From an uncultured Granulosicoccaceae bacterium (lineage in GTDB: Bacteria; Pseudomonadota; Gammaproteobacteria; Granulosicoccales; Granulosicoccaceae): DNA of 64,000 nucleotides. The notes under the pieces are model-generated. The model ran no database searches, was not told the origin of the DNA, and was given only the letters and a program-made list of their open reading frames with translations. The position numbers and the translations under genes were made by a program. The stretch is from assembly GCA_937951345.1 (NCBI GenBank), contig CALFCF010000030.1:1-64000 (forward strand), read 5' to 3'. Positions 55,682-64,000 of the stretch are shown here, one piece after another (position 1 is the stretch's first letter; every line of letters starts with the position of its first letter).

Positions 55682-56620
55682 TTAAGGTCGCGCAAGAAAC
55701 CAAACGCCTTCTGCCCCATCGCCATTCGTGTCACCGGGGTTTGCATCAGTGATGGAGAAGTACAACGGCTGACCGTTGTAAGCCCATTGCGCAGCACCAT
55801 TGATACGCGTGATCACCGAAAAACCACCGGATGCACGTGCACCGCGGTCAGCAAAAAACGGTGGCCATTCGTCATCACAACCAATATTGCAGGTCGACAA
55901 TCCGAACGTGTCCTGAGTGAACGTATAAAGCGACAGTCCGTCAAGATCCATGCTGCGCAACATCGCTACATCTATACCGGTATTGATCGAGCCCTGCCCG
56001 GCAAAGAATTCGGTATTCGTCGCGTCAACACTGACCTGCCAGGCAAACGGGCGCGCCACAAACCATACATCGTCAGCACCCTGCCCGTTCATATCACCTG
56101 CCACCTGATCACCACTGAATCGATAGAGTGGCGCACCATTAAACGCCCATTGCAACATGCCGTCCGGTCGCGTGATGATTGAGAGTCCAGCCAGCAACGA
56201 GAAAGGTTCTGCTACCGCTTGAGTGGATGCCAGATCCTGCAGTTGCTGGTTGTCTGCCAGTAAGGGTGGCCAGGTAAGAGCACAGTCTGCGATGCACGTT
56301 GTGGAACCGTTTGGATCACTGTCGAACGTATACAGCGAGCGGCTGTCATCACTGTTACGCAGCACCAGTCCAAGTTCTGAGGCAGCTGCTTCGATGCCTG
56401 CAAACGCAGATGAGGTGTTCAGACCAACGCCGTCCTCTGTTTCAGTCCCACCCGTGGTGGCGCCACCGAGGATTTGTTGATTCTCAGTCTCGTCGTTTGT
56501 GGATACAGTTTCAGGCAACGGACCTACATTGCTATTGTTACAAGCGGTAAGCAGGCACGCGAGCACGGTCGTCACCAGAGCGAGTTTGCTGTCGTTGAGA
56601 AGCATTCGGGAATGTGGCAT
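55682..56620 (-). CDS. Lipoprotein with two secreted-repeat (COG4315-type) units
   Basis: The protein of about 312 residues has a lipoprotein signal ending LACLLTAC. The mature part holds two copies of the secreted repeat found in COG4315 proteins: SLYTFDSDPNGSTTCIADCALTWPPLLAD ... DGMLQWAFNGAPLYRFSGDQVAGDMNGQGADDVWFVARP, and SLYTFTQDTFGLSTCNIGCDDEWPPFFAD ... NGAAQWAYNGQPLYFSITDANPGDTNGDGAEGVWFLARP. The paired Cys in each copy probably form a disulfide. The family has no settled function. Start codon uncertain: candidates at 56620, 56605 and a TTG at 56662; none has a well-spaced ribosome site, though GGAGGA lies in between. It is convergent with the GH16 gene. Confidence 0.8.
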   Translation of the reverse strand: MPHSRMLLNDSKLALVTTVLACLLTACNNSNVGPLPETVSTNDETENQQILGGATTGGTETEDGVGLNTSSAFAGIEAAASELGLVLRNSDDSRSLYTFDSDPNGSTTCIADCALTWPPLLADNQQLQDLASTQAVAEPFSLLAGLSIITRPDGMLQWAFNGAPLYRFSGDQVAGDMNGQGADDVWFVARPFAWQVSVDATNTEFFAGQGSINTGIDVAMLRSMDLDGLSLYTFTQDTFGLSTCNIGCDDEWPPFFADRGARASGGFSVITRINGAAQWAYNGQPLYFSITDANPGDTNGDGAEGVWFLARP

Positions 56621-56733
56621 CAATCGTCTACCGTGGCGAACTATATATCCTCCATGTTGCAAGTTTCAGGCAAATTCTTCGCTGTGGACACTAACCCGGC
56701 GCGTTAACCCGACAGTGCAGTCAACAACCTGAG

Positions 56734-57420
56734 CTAGCTGACTTGACGGGAACTATCTTGCGAGAAATCCGGTAGACGAAAACTTTCTATAATCCGTGTA
56801 AACAGCGCATCCAGCGCGGCAGCTTCGATGTGTTGTCCAACGACATAAATTCCAAGCGTATACCGCTTCTGCGTGACTATCGTCTGGTAGGCAACCAGAT
56901 CAATCCTGTGTTGATCAACCGGATAGGCAGGTAACTCAATACGCTCGCGCAGAGCAGATACGCCATCGACACGGATCACGCGTCGCTCGGTTTTACTATC
57001 ACTACTGAAACCTGAGGATTCACCGGGCAAGAGTTCAACCATGACATAGTCAGCAAACGGATCAGAATCTGATGTCAACGGCGACAGATAGGTGACTGCG
57101 TAGCCCTGCTCTTGCGGCGTCCGGTTATCCGGCTCTAGCGCTTCGTCATTCAACACCCGCCGATACCAGTGCTCCGGTAACGTCAATGCAAATCGCACCA
57201 CCGGATCAGTGTGATCAATCCAGTCACCCTTCATAACACCGGCAAGTTGTGGTGTCACTCGTTCGAAAGGCAGGTCTTGATTTAACGAAGCCAAGTCAGA
57301 CGTGATGCGGTCGCCGGACAACGTCGCCACCACCAACAACAGGCACGCTACACCTGTCAGATGACAGAGATTGACGAACGGAGTTGCTGTCAGTTTGTGT
57401 GGTTTAAGCAATTTCAGCAT
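56734..57420 (-). CDS. Single-span membrane or exported protein of unknown function
   Basis: I do not recognise this protein. From ATG 57420 it has about 228 residues, with a hydrophobic stretch CHLTGVACLLLVVATLSGD near residues 19-36 that could be an uncleaved anchor or signal peptide. The rest is a mixed alpha/beta domain (VVRFALTLPEHWYRRVL, GYAVTYLSPLTSDSDPFADYVMVELLPGE, VSALRERIELPAYPV, TQKRYTLGIYVVGQH, LDALFTRIIESFRL), whose order of strands and final helix resembles small periplasmic PsbP-like folds; that is only an impression. The frame is open upstream to a TTG at 57648, but that part reads like non-coding sequence. It is divergent from serC. Confidence 0.6.
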   Translation of the reverse strand: MLKLLKPHKLTATPFVNLCHLTGVACLLLVVATLSGDRITSDLASLNQDLPFERVTPQLAGVMKGDWIDHTDPVVRFALTLPEHWYRRVLNDEALEPDNRTPQEQGYAVTYLSPLTSDSDPFADYVMVELLPGESSGFSSDSKTERRVIRVDGVSALRERIELPAYPVDQHRIDLVAYQTIVTQKRYTLGIYVVGQHIEAAALDALFTRIIESFRLPDFSQDSSRQVS

Positions 57421-57674
57421 AAACGGCAAGCCGGCTGGTAAATACGTTCTGGCATTTTTCCATGAACCGGCGCTCGGCACAGGGCGCTCGTGCACAATGT
57501 GAATCGGCCCGCACAACCTGGTGCACATTTTTGACGATAATTTCTGTAACCGCGCCATTCGCGTCCAACCCGCGCCTGCAACGAAAATAAACTGACAGTT
57601 GCCGCACATTTCCCATCCGTCGTAAACTACGCGTGCCTGGTGGAGCAAACCACCCTTAACCAGAGGTTAAACAG

Positions 57675-58940
57675 ATGGACGGAACACCAATTCCGGACGC
57701 GCGCGAACCTGCGCGCGCCCAAAATAAAACGCAAGCTACAACCCAAATACCCGGGAAGACACACCCTCCGGCGGCAAAACCTGCGAATCCCAACTTCTCT
57801 TCCGGCCCGTGCGCCAAACCACCCGGCTGGTCGCTATCGTCGATAGATACGCAATGGCTCGGTAGAAGTCACCGTGCCACCGGACCCAAAGCGGATATTC
57901 AACGTGCTATAAAACGTTGTCATGCACTGATGCAGCTTCCCGATGACTGGCTGTTGGGCATAGTGCCCGGCTCAGATACCGGCGCCTTCGAGATGGCAAT
58001 GTGGTCATTGCTGGGTCGTCGCAACGTTGATGCATTTGTCTGGGAGAGTTTCTCGTCGGACTGGGCAACTGATCTTCAATTGCTTGACCTGCCGAACCTC
58101 AACGTACACAAAGCTGCCTACGGTCAATTGCCTGATTTTTCAAAAGCGGATCCGGCTAACGACCTGGTGATGGTCGCTAACGGCACAACCAGCGGGGTCC
58201 GAGTCCCGGATTTCAATTTTATCGACGCCGACAGAGAAGGTCTCGTTCTGTGCGATGCAACCTCTGCTGTGTTCGCCATACCGTTGGACTACGAACGACT
58301 CGATGTTGTTACCTGGTCGTGGCAAAAGGTATTAGGTGGTGAAGCCGCACACGGTATGTTAGCCCTCAGCCCTCGCGCCGTGCAGCGTCTGGAGGAAGCC
58401 GCACCACGTGCTGTCCCTAAACTCTTCCGCCTTGCCAAAGACGGGCAGTTGATCAAAGGGATTTTCGATGGCAGCACAATCAATACACCGAGCATGCTGG
58501 CGATAGCCGACTTACATCATGTACTCGACTGGGCTGAATCTGCAGGCGGTAATGCGGGTTTGATGCAACGCTCAGAGCGTAACTTCGAAATCATCAATTC
58601 CTGGGTTCAACAAAACGATTGGGTAGACTGGTTGGCTGCACAAATCAACACACGTTCCACCACGTCCATGTGTTTATCTATCACCGATCAGAAATTTAAC
58701 GCGCTTGATGACGATCAACAGAAGTCCGCGCTGAAGTTTATGTTGAAGTTATTAGAGGCACACGATGCCGCGTATGACATCGGAAACTACCGCAGTGCGC
58801 CGACCGGTTTCCGCATCTGGGGTGGCGCGACAGTAGAAACAAGCGACCTTGAACTGCTTACCGACTGGCTGGACTGGGCCTGGCTGTCATGGCAGGAGCA
58901 GAACAATTCGTTAACAACACAAGGAGGAACTCAAACATGA
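57675..58940 (+). CDS. serC: Phosphoserine aminotransferase
   Basis: SerC converts 3-phosphohydroxypyruvate to phosphoserine with glutamate and pyridoxal phosphate. The 421-residue protein opens its core with KPANPNFSSGPCAKPPGWS and LGRSHRATGPKADIQ, the pattern of the second SerC subtype common in alphaproteobacteria and some archaea rather than the E. coli type. The cofactor lysine is in WSWQKVLGGEAAHGML, and ANGTTSGVRVPD and LVLCDATSAVFA are also typical. About 35 extra residues precede the core. Its TGA overlaps the serA ATG (ATGA), with GGAGG inside its own 3' end serving serA. Confidence 0.93.
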   Translation: MDGTPIPDAREPARAQNKTQATTQIPGKTHPPAAKPANPNFSSGPCAKPPGWSLSSIDTQWLGRSHRATGPKADIQRAIKRCHALMQLPDDWLLGIVPGSDTGAFEMAMWSLLGRRNVDAFVWESFSSDWATDLQLLDLPNLNVHKAAYGQLPDFSKADPANDLVMVANGTTSGVRVPDFNFIDADREGLVLCDATSAVFAIPLDYERLDVVTWSWQKVLGGEAAHGMLALSPRAVQRLEEAAPRAVPKLFRLAKDGQLIKGIFDGSTINTPSMLAIADLHHVLDWAESAGGNAGLMQRSERNFEIINSWVQQNDWVDWLAAQINTRSTTSMCLSITDQKFNALDDDQQKSALKFMLKLLEAHDAAYDIGNYRSAPTGFRIWGGATVETSDLELLTDWLDWAWLSWQEQNNSLTTQGGTQT

Positions 58941-60529
58941 ACAAACCTAAAGTACTTATCTCGGATTCCATGTCCAGTCTTGCAGTCAGTCGTTTTGAAG
59001 AGCTGGGTGTTGATGTTGTGCAAAGCGCCAAACTGTCTCCTGACGAGCTGTTGGGTGTGATTGATCAATATGATGGACTGGCAGTTAGATCGGCCACCAA
59101 AGTAACACCGGAGCTACTGGCGAAAGCATCACGATTGAAAGTAGTCGGTCGAGCCGGTATAGGCGTTGACAATATCGATGTCAAAAGCTGTACCGCTGCC
59201 GGCATTCTGGTTATGAACACACCGTTTGGTAATGCCATTACAACTGCCGAACATGCCATTTCGATGATGCTGGCGCTGGCTCGCCACATTCCGCAAGCCA
59301 GTGAATCAACTCGAGCCGGCAAATGGGAAAAATCGAAATTTATGGGGATCGAACTTACCGGTAAGACGCTCGGCATTATCGGCAGTGGCAATATCGGTTC
59401 GATCGTGGCTGCAAAGGCCTTGGGTTTCGGATTGAAAGTACAAGCCTATGACCCTTTCCTGACGAACGAGCGCGCCGAATCACTCGGTGTTCGTAAAGTC
59501 GAGCTGGACGAGTTGCTGGGCACATCCGATGTGGTGTCACTACATGTACCCAGGACACCTGATACTGCCAACATCATAAACGCAACGGCGTTGAACAAAA
59601 TGAAAAAAGGCAGCATGCTGATCAACTGCGCGCGCGGCGGCCTGGTGGATGAAAACGCCCTGTTCGCCGCCCTTCAAACAGGGCATCTGCGCGGTGCAGC
59701 ACTGGATGTATTTGAAGAAGAGCCGGCACGCGAGAATCCATTGTTTGATCTTCCAAACGTCATTTGCACACCTCATCTCGGTGCATCAACAGTTGAAGCA
59801 CAGGAAAAAGTTGCAATACAGGTTGCAGAGCAAATGGCAGATTTTCTAGTGGATGGAGCAATTAAAAATGCATTGAACGCTCCGAACATGACAGCAGAGG
59901 AAGCAACAAAACTCAAACCCTACCTGCAACTGTCACAGCAACTGGGGTCATTTATCGGGCAACTCACGCATGACCCGATCAACGCGATTACAGTTACCTA
60001 CGGTGGCGACGCATCAAAAATAAATACCAAACCTGTGACGGCACACGTTGTTCAATCTGTATTGGAACAACATTCAGCTAATGTTAATGCAGTCAATGCG
60101 CTGGAGATTGCTGCCGAGCGCAATATCAACGTAACCAATGCAGTGAGCCAGGGAAAGGATGAGTACCAGTGTCGCGTCATGGTTGAAGTGAAAGCAGAAT
60201 CAGAGACCTATTGTGTTGCGGGTACCTTGATCAGCAACCGTCCGCGATTGATCAATGTCAAAGGTATCTCGCTTGAGTCACAGCTTGGTCCGCATATGCT
60301 CTATGTGACCAATCAGGACCAACCGGGTGTTGTGGGTGCGATTGGTACGATGGCAGGCAGTCAGGGTATTAATATTGCCAACCTGCACCTGGGTCGACGT
60401 TCTGAAGGAAACGAAGCGGTTGCACTGTTGGAGATCGATGACGAAGTGACGACTTCTCAGATAGAGGTCATGCGTGGCCTGCCCGGTATCACAGATGTGC
60501 AGTATTTGAACTTCGCCTCACCCACATAA
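58937..60529 (+). CDS. serA: D-3-phosphoglycerate dehydrogenase (long form)
   Basis: SerA starts serine synthesis by oxidising 3-phosphoglycerate with NAD+. The 530-residue protein has the substrate half (VLISDSMSSLAVSRFEELGVDVV, VVGRAGIGVDNID), the NAD motif GKTLGIIGSGNIGSIVAAKALGFG, NCARGGLVDENAL, and the catalytic ICTPHLGASTVEAQEKV with His-Glu support. An intervening ASB domain and a C-terminal ACT domain (HMLYVTNQDQPGVVGAIGTMAGSQGINIANLHLGR) follow, as in the long form of mycobacteria and many bacteria. Start ATG 58937 has GGAGG nine bases upstream and overlaps the serC stop. Confidence 0.97.
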   Translation: MNKPKVLISDSMSSLAVSRFEELGVDVVQSAKLSPDELLGVIDQYDGLAVRSATKVTPELLAKASRLKVVGRAGIGVDNIDVKSCTAAGILVMNTPFGNAITTAEHAISMMLALARHIPQASESTRAGKWEKSKFMGIELTGKTLGIIGSGNIGSIVAAKALGFGLKVQAYDPFLTNERAESLGVRKVELDELLGTSDVVSLHVPRTPDTANIINATALNKMKKGSMLINCARGGLVDENALFAALQTGHLRGAALDVFEEEPARENPLFDLPNVICTPHLGASTVEAQEKVAIQVAEQMADFLVDGAIKNALNAPNMTAEEATKLKPYLQLSQQLGSFIGQLTHDPINAITVTYGGDASKINTKPVTAHVVQSVLEQHSANVNAVNALEIAAERNINVTNAVSQGKDEYQCRVMVEVKAESETYCVAGTLISNRPRLINVKGISLESQLGPHMLYVTNQDQPGVVGAIGTMAGSQGINIANLHLGRRSEGNEAVALLEIDDEVTTSQIEVMRGLPGITDVQYLNFASPT

Positions 60530-60570
60530 CGCGCGGAAACCGCACAACGACACAACGGTGCTAAAATGCC

Positions 60571-60594
60571 CCATCACCCGCAACCGGGTGATGG
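60571..60594. terminator. Hairpin terminator between convergent genes
   Basis: A perfect 10-bp stem CCATCACCCG with loop CAAC lies 41 bp after the serA stop and seven bases beyond the stop of the convergent gene. On the minus strand TTTT follows shortly after the stem, so it can serve both directions, better for the minus one. Confidence 0.65.
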
Positions 60595-60601
60595 ATGCAA
60601 T

Positions 60602-60934
60602 TCATACAGCTTGTTTGCGTGGATAAAAACCGGCTGGTATCCAGATACCATTGAATGCATCGATGTTTGATTTGTCGATACGCCCTTTTGCATACATTGC
60701 CTGAAGCGCTTCTTCGTCCAGTTCTTTCTGCTGTCCGTTATCGTCGAGATACTGCCAGTCGCCATAGATAGCCATCAGATAGAGTGTCTCGATAATGTCT
60801 CCAACGCGAACAGCATTGTCGACGGCCATTTCCTGTAACAGATCCAGTGTCAAAGGAGCATCCAGTCGCTCCTGGGTCTCGCTGAGCATTGCAGCGATTG
60901 CTTCGTCCCAAAGTGGTGTCTGATCAGTTAGCAT
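60602..60934 (-). CDS. Small hypothetical cytoplasmic protein
   Basis: I do not recognise this protein. From ATG 60934, with AGGTG five bases upstream, it has 110 residues, is acidic and mostly helical: LTDQTPLWDEAIAAMLSETQERL, then LDLLQEMAVDNAVRVGDIIETLYLMAIYGDW, and ends FNGIWIPAGFYPRKQAV. No signal peptide or membrane segment. The frame extends to a TTG seven codons earlier. It stands between convergent serA and the divergent Nudix gene, apparently as its own unit. Confidence 0.65.
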   Translation of the reverse strand: MLTDQTPLWDEAIAAMLSETQERLDAPLTLDLLQEMAVDNAVRVGDIIETLYLMAIYGDWQYLDDNGQQKELDEEALQAMYAKGRIDKSNIDAFNGIWIPAGFYPRKQAV

Positions 60935-61129
60935 TGTGTCACCTGTTGTTTTCAAACCATATGTACTATTTATTCACAATAACGCAATAATCATGCTCAT
61001 CAATGTGCCAGACCATCTCATGCTGGTAGGGTCGTTGCTGTAGTAAGCAACCCATGCAAAAAACCAACAGGCAGTAATCCACAGGCTATCAGTCGCAAGT
61101 GAATATCACTGTCAAAATCACTGAAACGA

Positions 61130-61774
61130 TTGCACAACACCATGACAGCAAGTGACAACAATCCGTCCCACGGGAATAATGCATCTAACCGCAAACGGAT
61201 AGTCGATGACCTGCCGGATGTTGATACACAAAACCCATGGACCACGGTTTCACGTGACACCCGATACGAAAACCCATGGATTTCGGTGGTGCACCATGAG
61301 GTAATAAACCCGGCGGGTAATCCGGGTATTTATGGCAAGGTGCATTACAAGAACAAAGCGATAGCTGTGTTACCGCTCGATCGCGAATACAACACCTGGC
61401 TGGTCGGTCAGTATCGCTTTACTCTGCAATGCTACAGTTGGGAAATCCCGGAGGGCGGAGGAGCGTTAGACGGCGATCCGTTGCTCGCTGCCAAGCGCGA
61501 GTTACTCGAGGAAACCGGGATCAAAGCGAAGATCTGGACACCGCTTTTGCGCCTGCATTTGTCCAACTCTGTGACGGATGAGGAGGCTTTCGGATTCGTG
61601 GCACAAGATCTCGAATTCGGCGCTCCGCAGCCCGAGGAAACCGAACAACTGAGTTTGATAAAAGTACCTTTCGAAACCGCTCTTCAGTATGCCCTTGACG
61701 GAAAGATCACAGACGCACTGGCAGTTACCTGCTTATTGAAGGCAGCCAGGATGATTGATCAGGGCGATATCTAG
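61130..61774 (+). CDS. Nudix hydrolase (ADP-ribose pyrophosphatase-like)
   Basis: The 214-residue protein matches the group that hydrolyses ADP-ribose and related nucleoside diphosphate derivatives: RYENPWISVVHHEVINPAG, GIYGKVHYKNKAIAVLPLDREYNTWLVGQYRF and SWEIPEGGGALDGDPLLAAKRELLEETGI. The REULEETGU core with the metal-binding glutamates is complete; the earlier Glu of the Nudix box, eight residues before RE, appears to be Gly here. The N-terminal 45 residues are polar and outside the family core, so ATG 61142 or a later start is possible. It is convergent with the MFS gene, with 33 bp between. Confidence 0.87.
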   Translation: MHNTMTASDNNPSHGNNASNRKRIVDDLPDVDTQNPWTTVSRDTRYENPWISVVHHEVINPAGNPGIYGKVHYKNKAIAVLPLDREYNTWLVGQYRFTLQCYSWEIPEGGGALDGDPLLAAKRELLEETGIKAKIWTPLLRLHLSNSVTDEEAFGFVAQDLEFGAPQPEETEQLSLIKVPFETALQYALDGKITDALAVTCLLKAARMIDQGDI

Positions 61775-61807
61775 CTGGCTGACTGGCAGGCAGGACACAT
61801 CACACCT

Positions 61808-63085
61808 TTATACATTGTCGGGCAAGAAAAAGGTGCACACGCTGATAACTGCAGCAATAATAGCCAACATCACGAAAAGTGAATTAACACCCCCTGTTGC
61901 ATGTAACCAGGCGATCAATGGTATCGACATTGCCATGGTCGACAAGGTGACGGTGTAACGAACGGCCAGCACGCGACTGCGATACATCGCATCTGTAACA
62001 CGACCAACCAACACATCGTTAATGGGAATCTGGCCAAACGCAGCCAACATAAATCCGGCAGCAACCAGCGGCACCCACCACCCTTCAGCAAATACAGCAA
62101 GTACAAAAAACGTAACCTGTAGCAGAGCGCAAGCTATAAAAACCCGTCTTGCTGAACCACGATCAAGAAGAAACCCAACGATCAACTGCCCCAGCGACCC
62201 AATCGCAAACACGATAAAAGCCATCCAACCCAGAAAAGTCGCGTTTAGCGCCATATCACCTGTTTTCTCGAGAAGCACCCGAGGCAATGCAAATGTAGTG
62301 CTTTGGAAAACTATTCCACCACAGGCTGTTGTGATCAATACGATTGCCAGTATGTGAATTACACCGCTCTGACCGAGAACACCTTTAATCGATTTGTCAT
62401 TGCCGTTTGCTGTGTCAGGCTGCGGACTCGGTGAAGACGGTGGGGTTGCTCTGTTTGTCAGACCGGGAGAAAAATACTGAACCTTACGAGCGTATACAAT
62501 CCCCAGTAAAATTGAAAACACCCCTGGCACGATAAACGCGCTACGCCAGCTAGCAATATCAATCAAAGCACCCGTTAACAACGCCGCGACCGCTACACCA
62601 AGATTACCCCATACACCATTACTCGCTACACGCAGGCCGGTTTTGCTACGTCCTTCCAATACCAGTGCGATTCCGACCGGGTGATAAATTGCGGCAAACA
62701 TGCCGACAACAAACAAACCGACAGCCAAACTAACGGGTGTTGTCGCCAGCGCACACAAGATTGAAGCGAATCCGCACCCAAGGAAGAAAACCACCATCAG
62801 TTTTTCTCGACCAAACCGGTCTGCCAGCCAGCCGGCCGGCAAAGTGAAAGCGGCAAAGGCGATAAAACCCGGTGTTGCATAGGGTATAAGTGCTGCGTAG
62901 GAAAGGCCCCAATCATGAACCAGAACAACTGCGGCAACCGTTGAGAATATCAGCATGAACAGATGATCAAGAAAATGACCCATGTTCATAAATAGAAAAT
63001 GCACGCGTGCGCCTGTCAGTTTCTCATCATCTGGCGCATCATCCTGCACCGGTATATCAGTTGTCGCTGCAGTGTTTTGCGTCAC
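61808..63085 (-). CDS. Major facilitator superfamily transporter
   Basis: A 425-residue inner-membrane protein with about twelve hydrophobic segments and a central hydrophilic loop rich in Ser, Pro and Asp. The first half includes FAAFTLPAGWLADRFGREKLMVVFFLG, the MFS motif A (G-x-L-A-D-R-x-G-R). An equivalent GFLLDRGSARRVFIA occurs in the second half. The substrate is not evident. The start is GTG 63085 without a strong ribosome site. It is followed by the convergent Nudix gene and preceded by an exported protein gene on the same strand, 170 bp upstream. Confidence 0.88.
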   Translation of the reverse strand: MTQNTAATTDIPVQDDAPDDEKLTGARVHFLFMNMGHFLDHLFMLIFSTVAAVVLVHDWGLSYAALIPYATPGFIAFAAFTLPAGWLADRFGREKLMVVFFLGCGFASILCALATTPVSLAVGLFVVGMFAAIYHPVGIALVLEGRSKTGLRVASNGVWGNLGVAVAALLTGALIDIASWRSAFIVPGVFSILLGIVYARKVQYFSPGLTNRATPPSSPSPQPDTANGNDKSIKGVLGQSGVIHILAIVLITTACGGIVFQSTTFALPRVLLEKTGDMALNATFLGWMAFIVFAIGSLGQLIVGFLLDRGSARRVFIACALLQVTFFVLAVFAEGWWVPLVAAGFMLAAFGQIPINDVLVGRVTDAMYRSRVLAVRYTVTLSTMAMSIPLIAWLHATGGVNSLFVMLAIIAAVISVCTFFLPDNV

Positions 63086-63255
63086 GTACTGATCATATCC
63101 TTCAGGTTGGAATGACGAAGAGCTACGTCGTTAGTCCAGCGGACTTAGGGACTCATTAATCGAAACACCGGAACAATGCAAAATTTGCTCGAACAGTGGC
63201 AGGTGTCCCCTTGTGAACATGCGATTGATCAGCATGGTAGTTAATCAGAGACTAA

Positions 63256-63879
63256 CTAAAGCGGATTGACTGTAATATTGACCGGTACATCCTGAGGCGA
63301 TTGCGTGCCGCCGGAGCCTCCACCCGCTTGAGAAGCCAGCACGCCAACAGCTAAGACACCCAGCGCTGCCAGTAACCATCGGTTCCGGTTGGACACTCGC
63401 GGCGTCGCGGCAGGCACAATAATAGGATTACCTGCGCGTAGCTCTCGCACCAGCGGATCGAAAGCAAAACCGGTTAAAGACTTGTTGCCACCTGCATCTT
63501 CTGCCTGAACGTAATACTCAATGTTGCGGTTGTCCCCACTATCCGTTTCTATCGTTGCAGTAAACACATCTGTACTGCCGATTTTCTCCATCTTTTGTGC
63601 AAGATAGGCTTCGTCACCGGTAAGTCTGTGGTAGAGGATGACACTGACGAGCGTTTTGTCATCAGATACCTTGGCAGAAAAAACCTGAGCCTCCCCGGCA
63701 AACCCGCTGGCAACTTCATCAAGTGCGATGATCGGCGCGTCTATATCAGCAGATTGTGCATGCAGCGAACCAAGCACTAACAAACTAAGCGTGATGGTCA
63801 ACAACGCACTGGTCAACGCGTGACGCAAATGCATCAATCCAACCGTGAGCGAATTCAACAAACTGTGTTGATCAATCAT
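63256..63879 (-). CDS. Exported Ig-like protein with C-terminal membrane anchor
   Basis: The 207-residue protein from ATG 63879 has an N-terminal signal sequence (ALTSALLTITLSLLVLGSLHAQ), an Ig-like domain (about residues 45-150: APIIALDEVASGFAGEAQVFSAKVSDDKTLVSVILYHR, then NIEYYVQAEDAGGNKSL), and a C-terminal helix WLLAALGVLAVGVLASQAGG followed by a Gly-rich tail. The Ig part resembles domains that report on DD-x-L-V-x-V-x-L-Y-Y-R patterns in surface proteins. Function unknown; it may be attached to the inner membrane facing the periplasm. A GTG eight codons upstream is an alternative start. Confidence 0.65.
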   Translation of the reverse strand: MIDQHSLLNSLTVGLMHLRHALTSALLTITLSLLVLGSLHAQSADIDAPIIALDEVASGFAGEAQVFSAKVSDDKTLVSVILYHRLTGDEAYLAQKMEKIGSTDVFTATIETDSGDNRNIEYYVQAEDAGGNKSLTGFAFDPLVRELRAGNPIIVPAATPRVSNRNRWLLAALGVLAVGVLASQAGGGSGGTQSPQDVPVNITVNPL

Positions 63880-63912
63880 AAAATTCTCTGTTGTTTCTAA
63901 CACCGGGCTTAC

Positions 63913-64000
63913 CTATACCACGGCAGCCTGATCACCAGACGCATAAAAGGAGCCCGCTGTGGCTTTGGACAGTTTACCTGTGTCAGTTTGAATTGCCATG
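63913..64000 (-). CDS. 3' end of an unidentified minus-strand frame
   Basis: A minus-strand frame enters from the right edge and ends with a TAG at 63915-63913. The last 29 codons (MAIQTDTGKLSKATAGSFYASG and so on) are open, but too short to recognise. It could be the end of a longer gene, or a short frame starting at the visible ATG. Confidence 0.3.
   Translation of the reverse strand, partial: MAIQTDTGKLSKATAGSFYASGDQAAVV

Noticed and set aside
54133-56620. The GH16 lipoprotein and the secreted-repeat lipoprotein considered as a polysaccharide-utilisation locus.
   Set aside because: They are convergent, each has its own signals, and no transporter, regulator or second carbohydrate enzyme is nearby.

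Overview
The window looks like chromosome of a marine-type gammaproteobacterium of moderate GC. Support comes from a long-form ArgA (kinase-like fold plus GNAT), a homodimeric AceE with an extra lipoyl domain on Lpd, topoisomerase IV ParE, an sdhCDAB cluster followed by sdhE and a ygfX-like gene, and a type IV minor-pilin cluster ending in pilY1. The family cannot be fixed from sequence reading alone. Almost everything is core metabolism and envelope biology. I see no rRNA, tRNA, CRISPR array, prophage or complete insertion sequence.

Layout. 1-231: 5' end of a ubiquinone-type FAD hydroxylase gene, preceded by a small CTAG-flanked inverted-repeat element. 481-9230: a large double HtrA-like protein, argA, a LON-domain protein, and a 1039-residue membrane-anchored coiled-coil protein with an OmpA domain. 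9860-18094: an MtaB-like tRNA methylthiotransferase, then the pyruvate dehydrogenase genes aceE-aceF-lpd. 18161-20242: a hydantoinase/oxoprolinase-type gene. 20573-28966: a type IV pilus assembly cluster (a decayed pilY1 remnant, pilE-like, fimT-like, pilV, pilW, pilX, pilY1), with a 144-bp palindromic element inserted in frame at the start of pilX. 29728-36059: mixed genes (cupin/JmjC-like, two acetyltransferases, DUF218, Trm112-like, two exported proteins). 36463-41449: carA-carB-greA on the minus strand. 42036-45497: a metallo-beta-lactamase-fold hydrolase and parE. 46006-53843: a thioredoxin-TPR protein, a DUF2007 protein, ygfZ, then the succinate dehydrogenase region (SdhAF4-like factor, sdhC, sdhD, sdhA, sdhB, sdhE, ygfX-like). 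54133-64000: a GH16 glycoside hydrolase lipoprotein, a secreted-repeat lipoprotein, serC-serA, a Nudix hydrolase, an MFS transporter and small exported or unknown genes.

Several neighbours probably act together. AceE, AceF and Lpd form the pyruvate dehydrogenase complex, which feeds the TCA cycle where SdhABCD works. SdhAF4 and SdhE are flavinylation and assembly factors for SdhA, and YgfZ (divergent, just upstream) supports Fe-S enzymes. ArgA and CarAB both serve arginine synthesis, and CarAB also pyrimidines. SerC and SerA give serine. The pilus cluster encodes minor pilins and the PilY1 tip adhesin.

The most unusual things are: ParE with a 142-residue lysine-rich, histone-H1-like N-terminal extension; a double HtrA protein whose second protease domain has lost its triad; PilY1 with two related modules inserted in its VWA domain; the pilY1 remnant and in-frame MITE in the pilus operon; a 152-nt overlap between sdhE and the ygfX-like gene; and many short (11-19 nt) tandem duplications in intergenic DNA. 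I found no clearly new multi-gene system.
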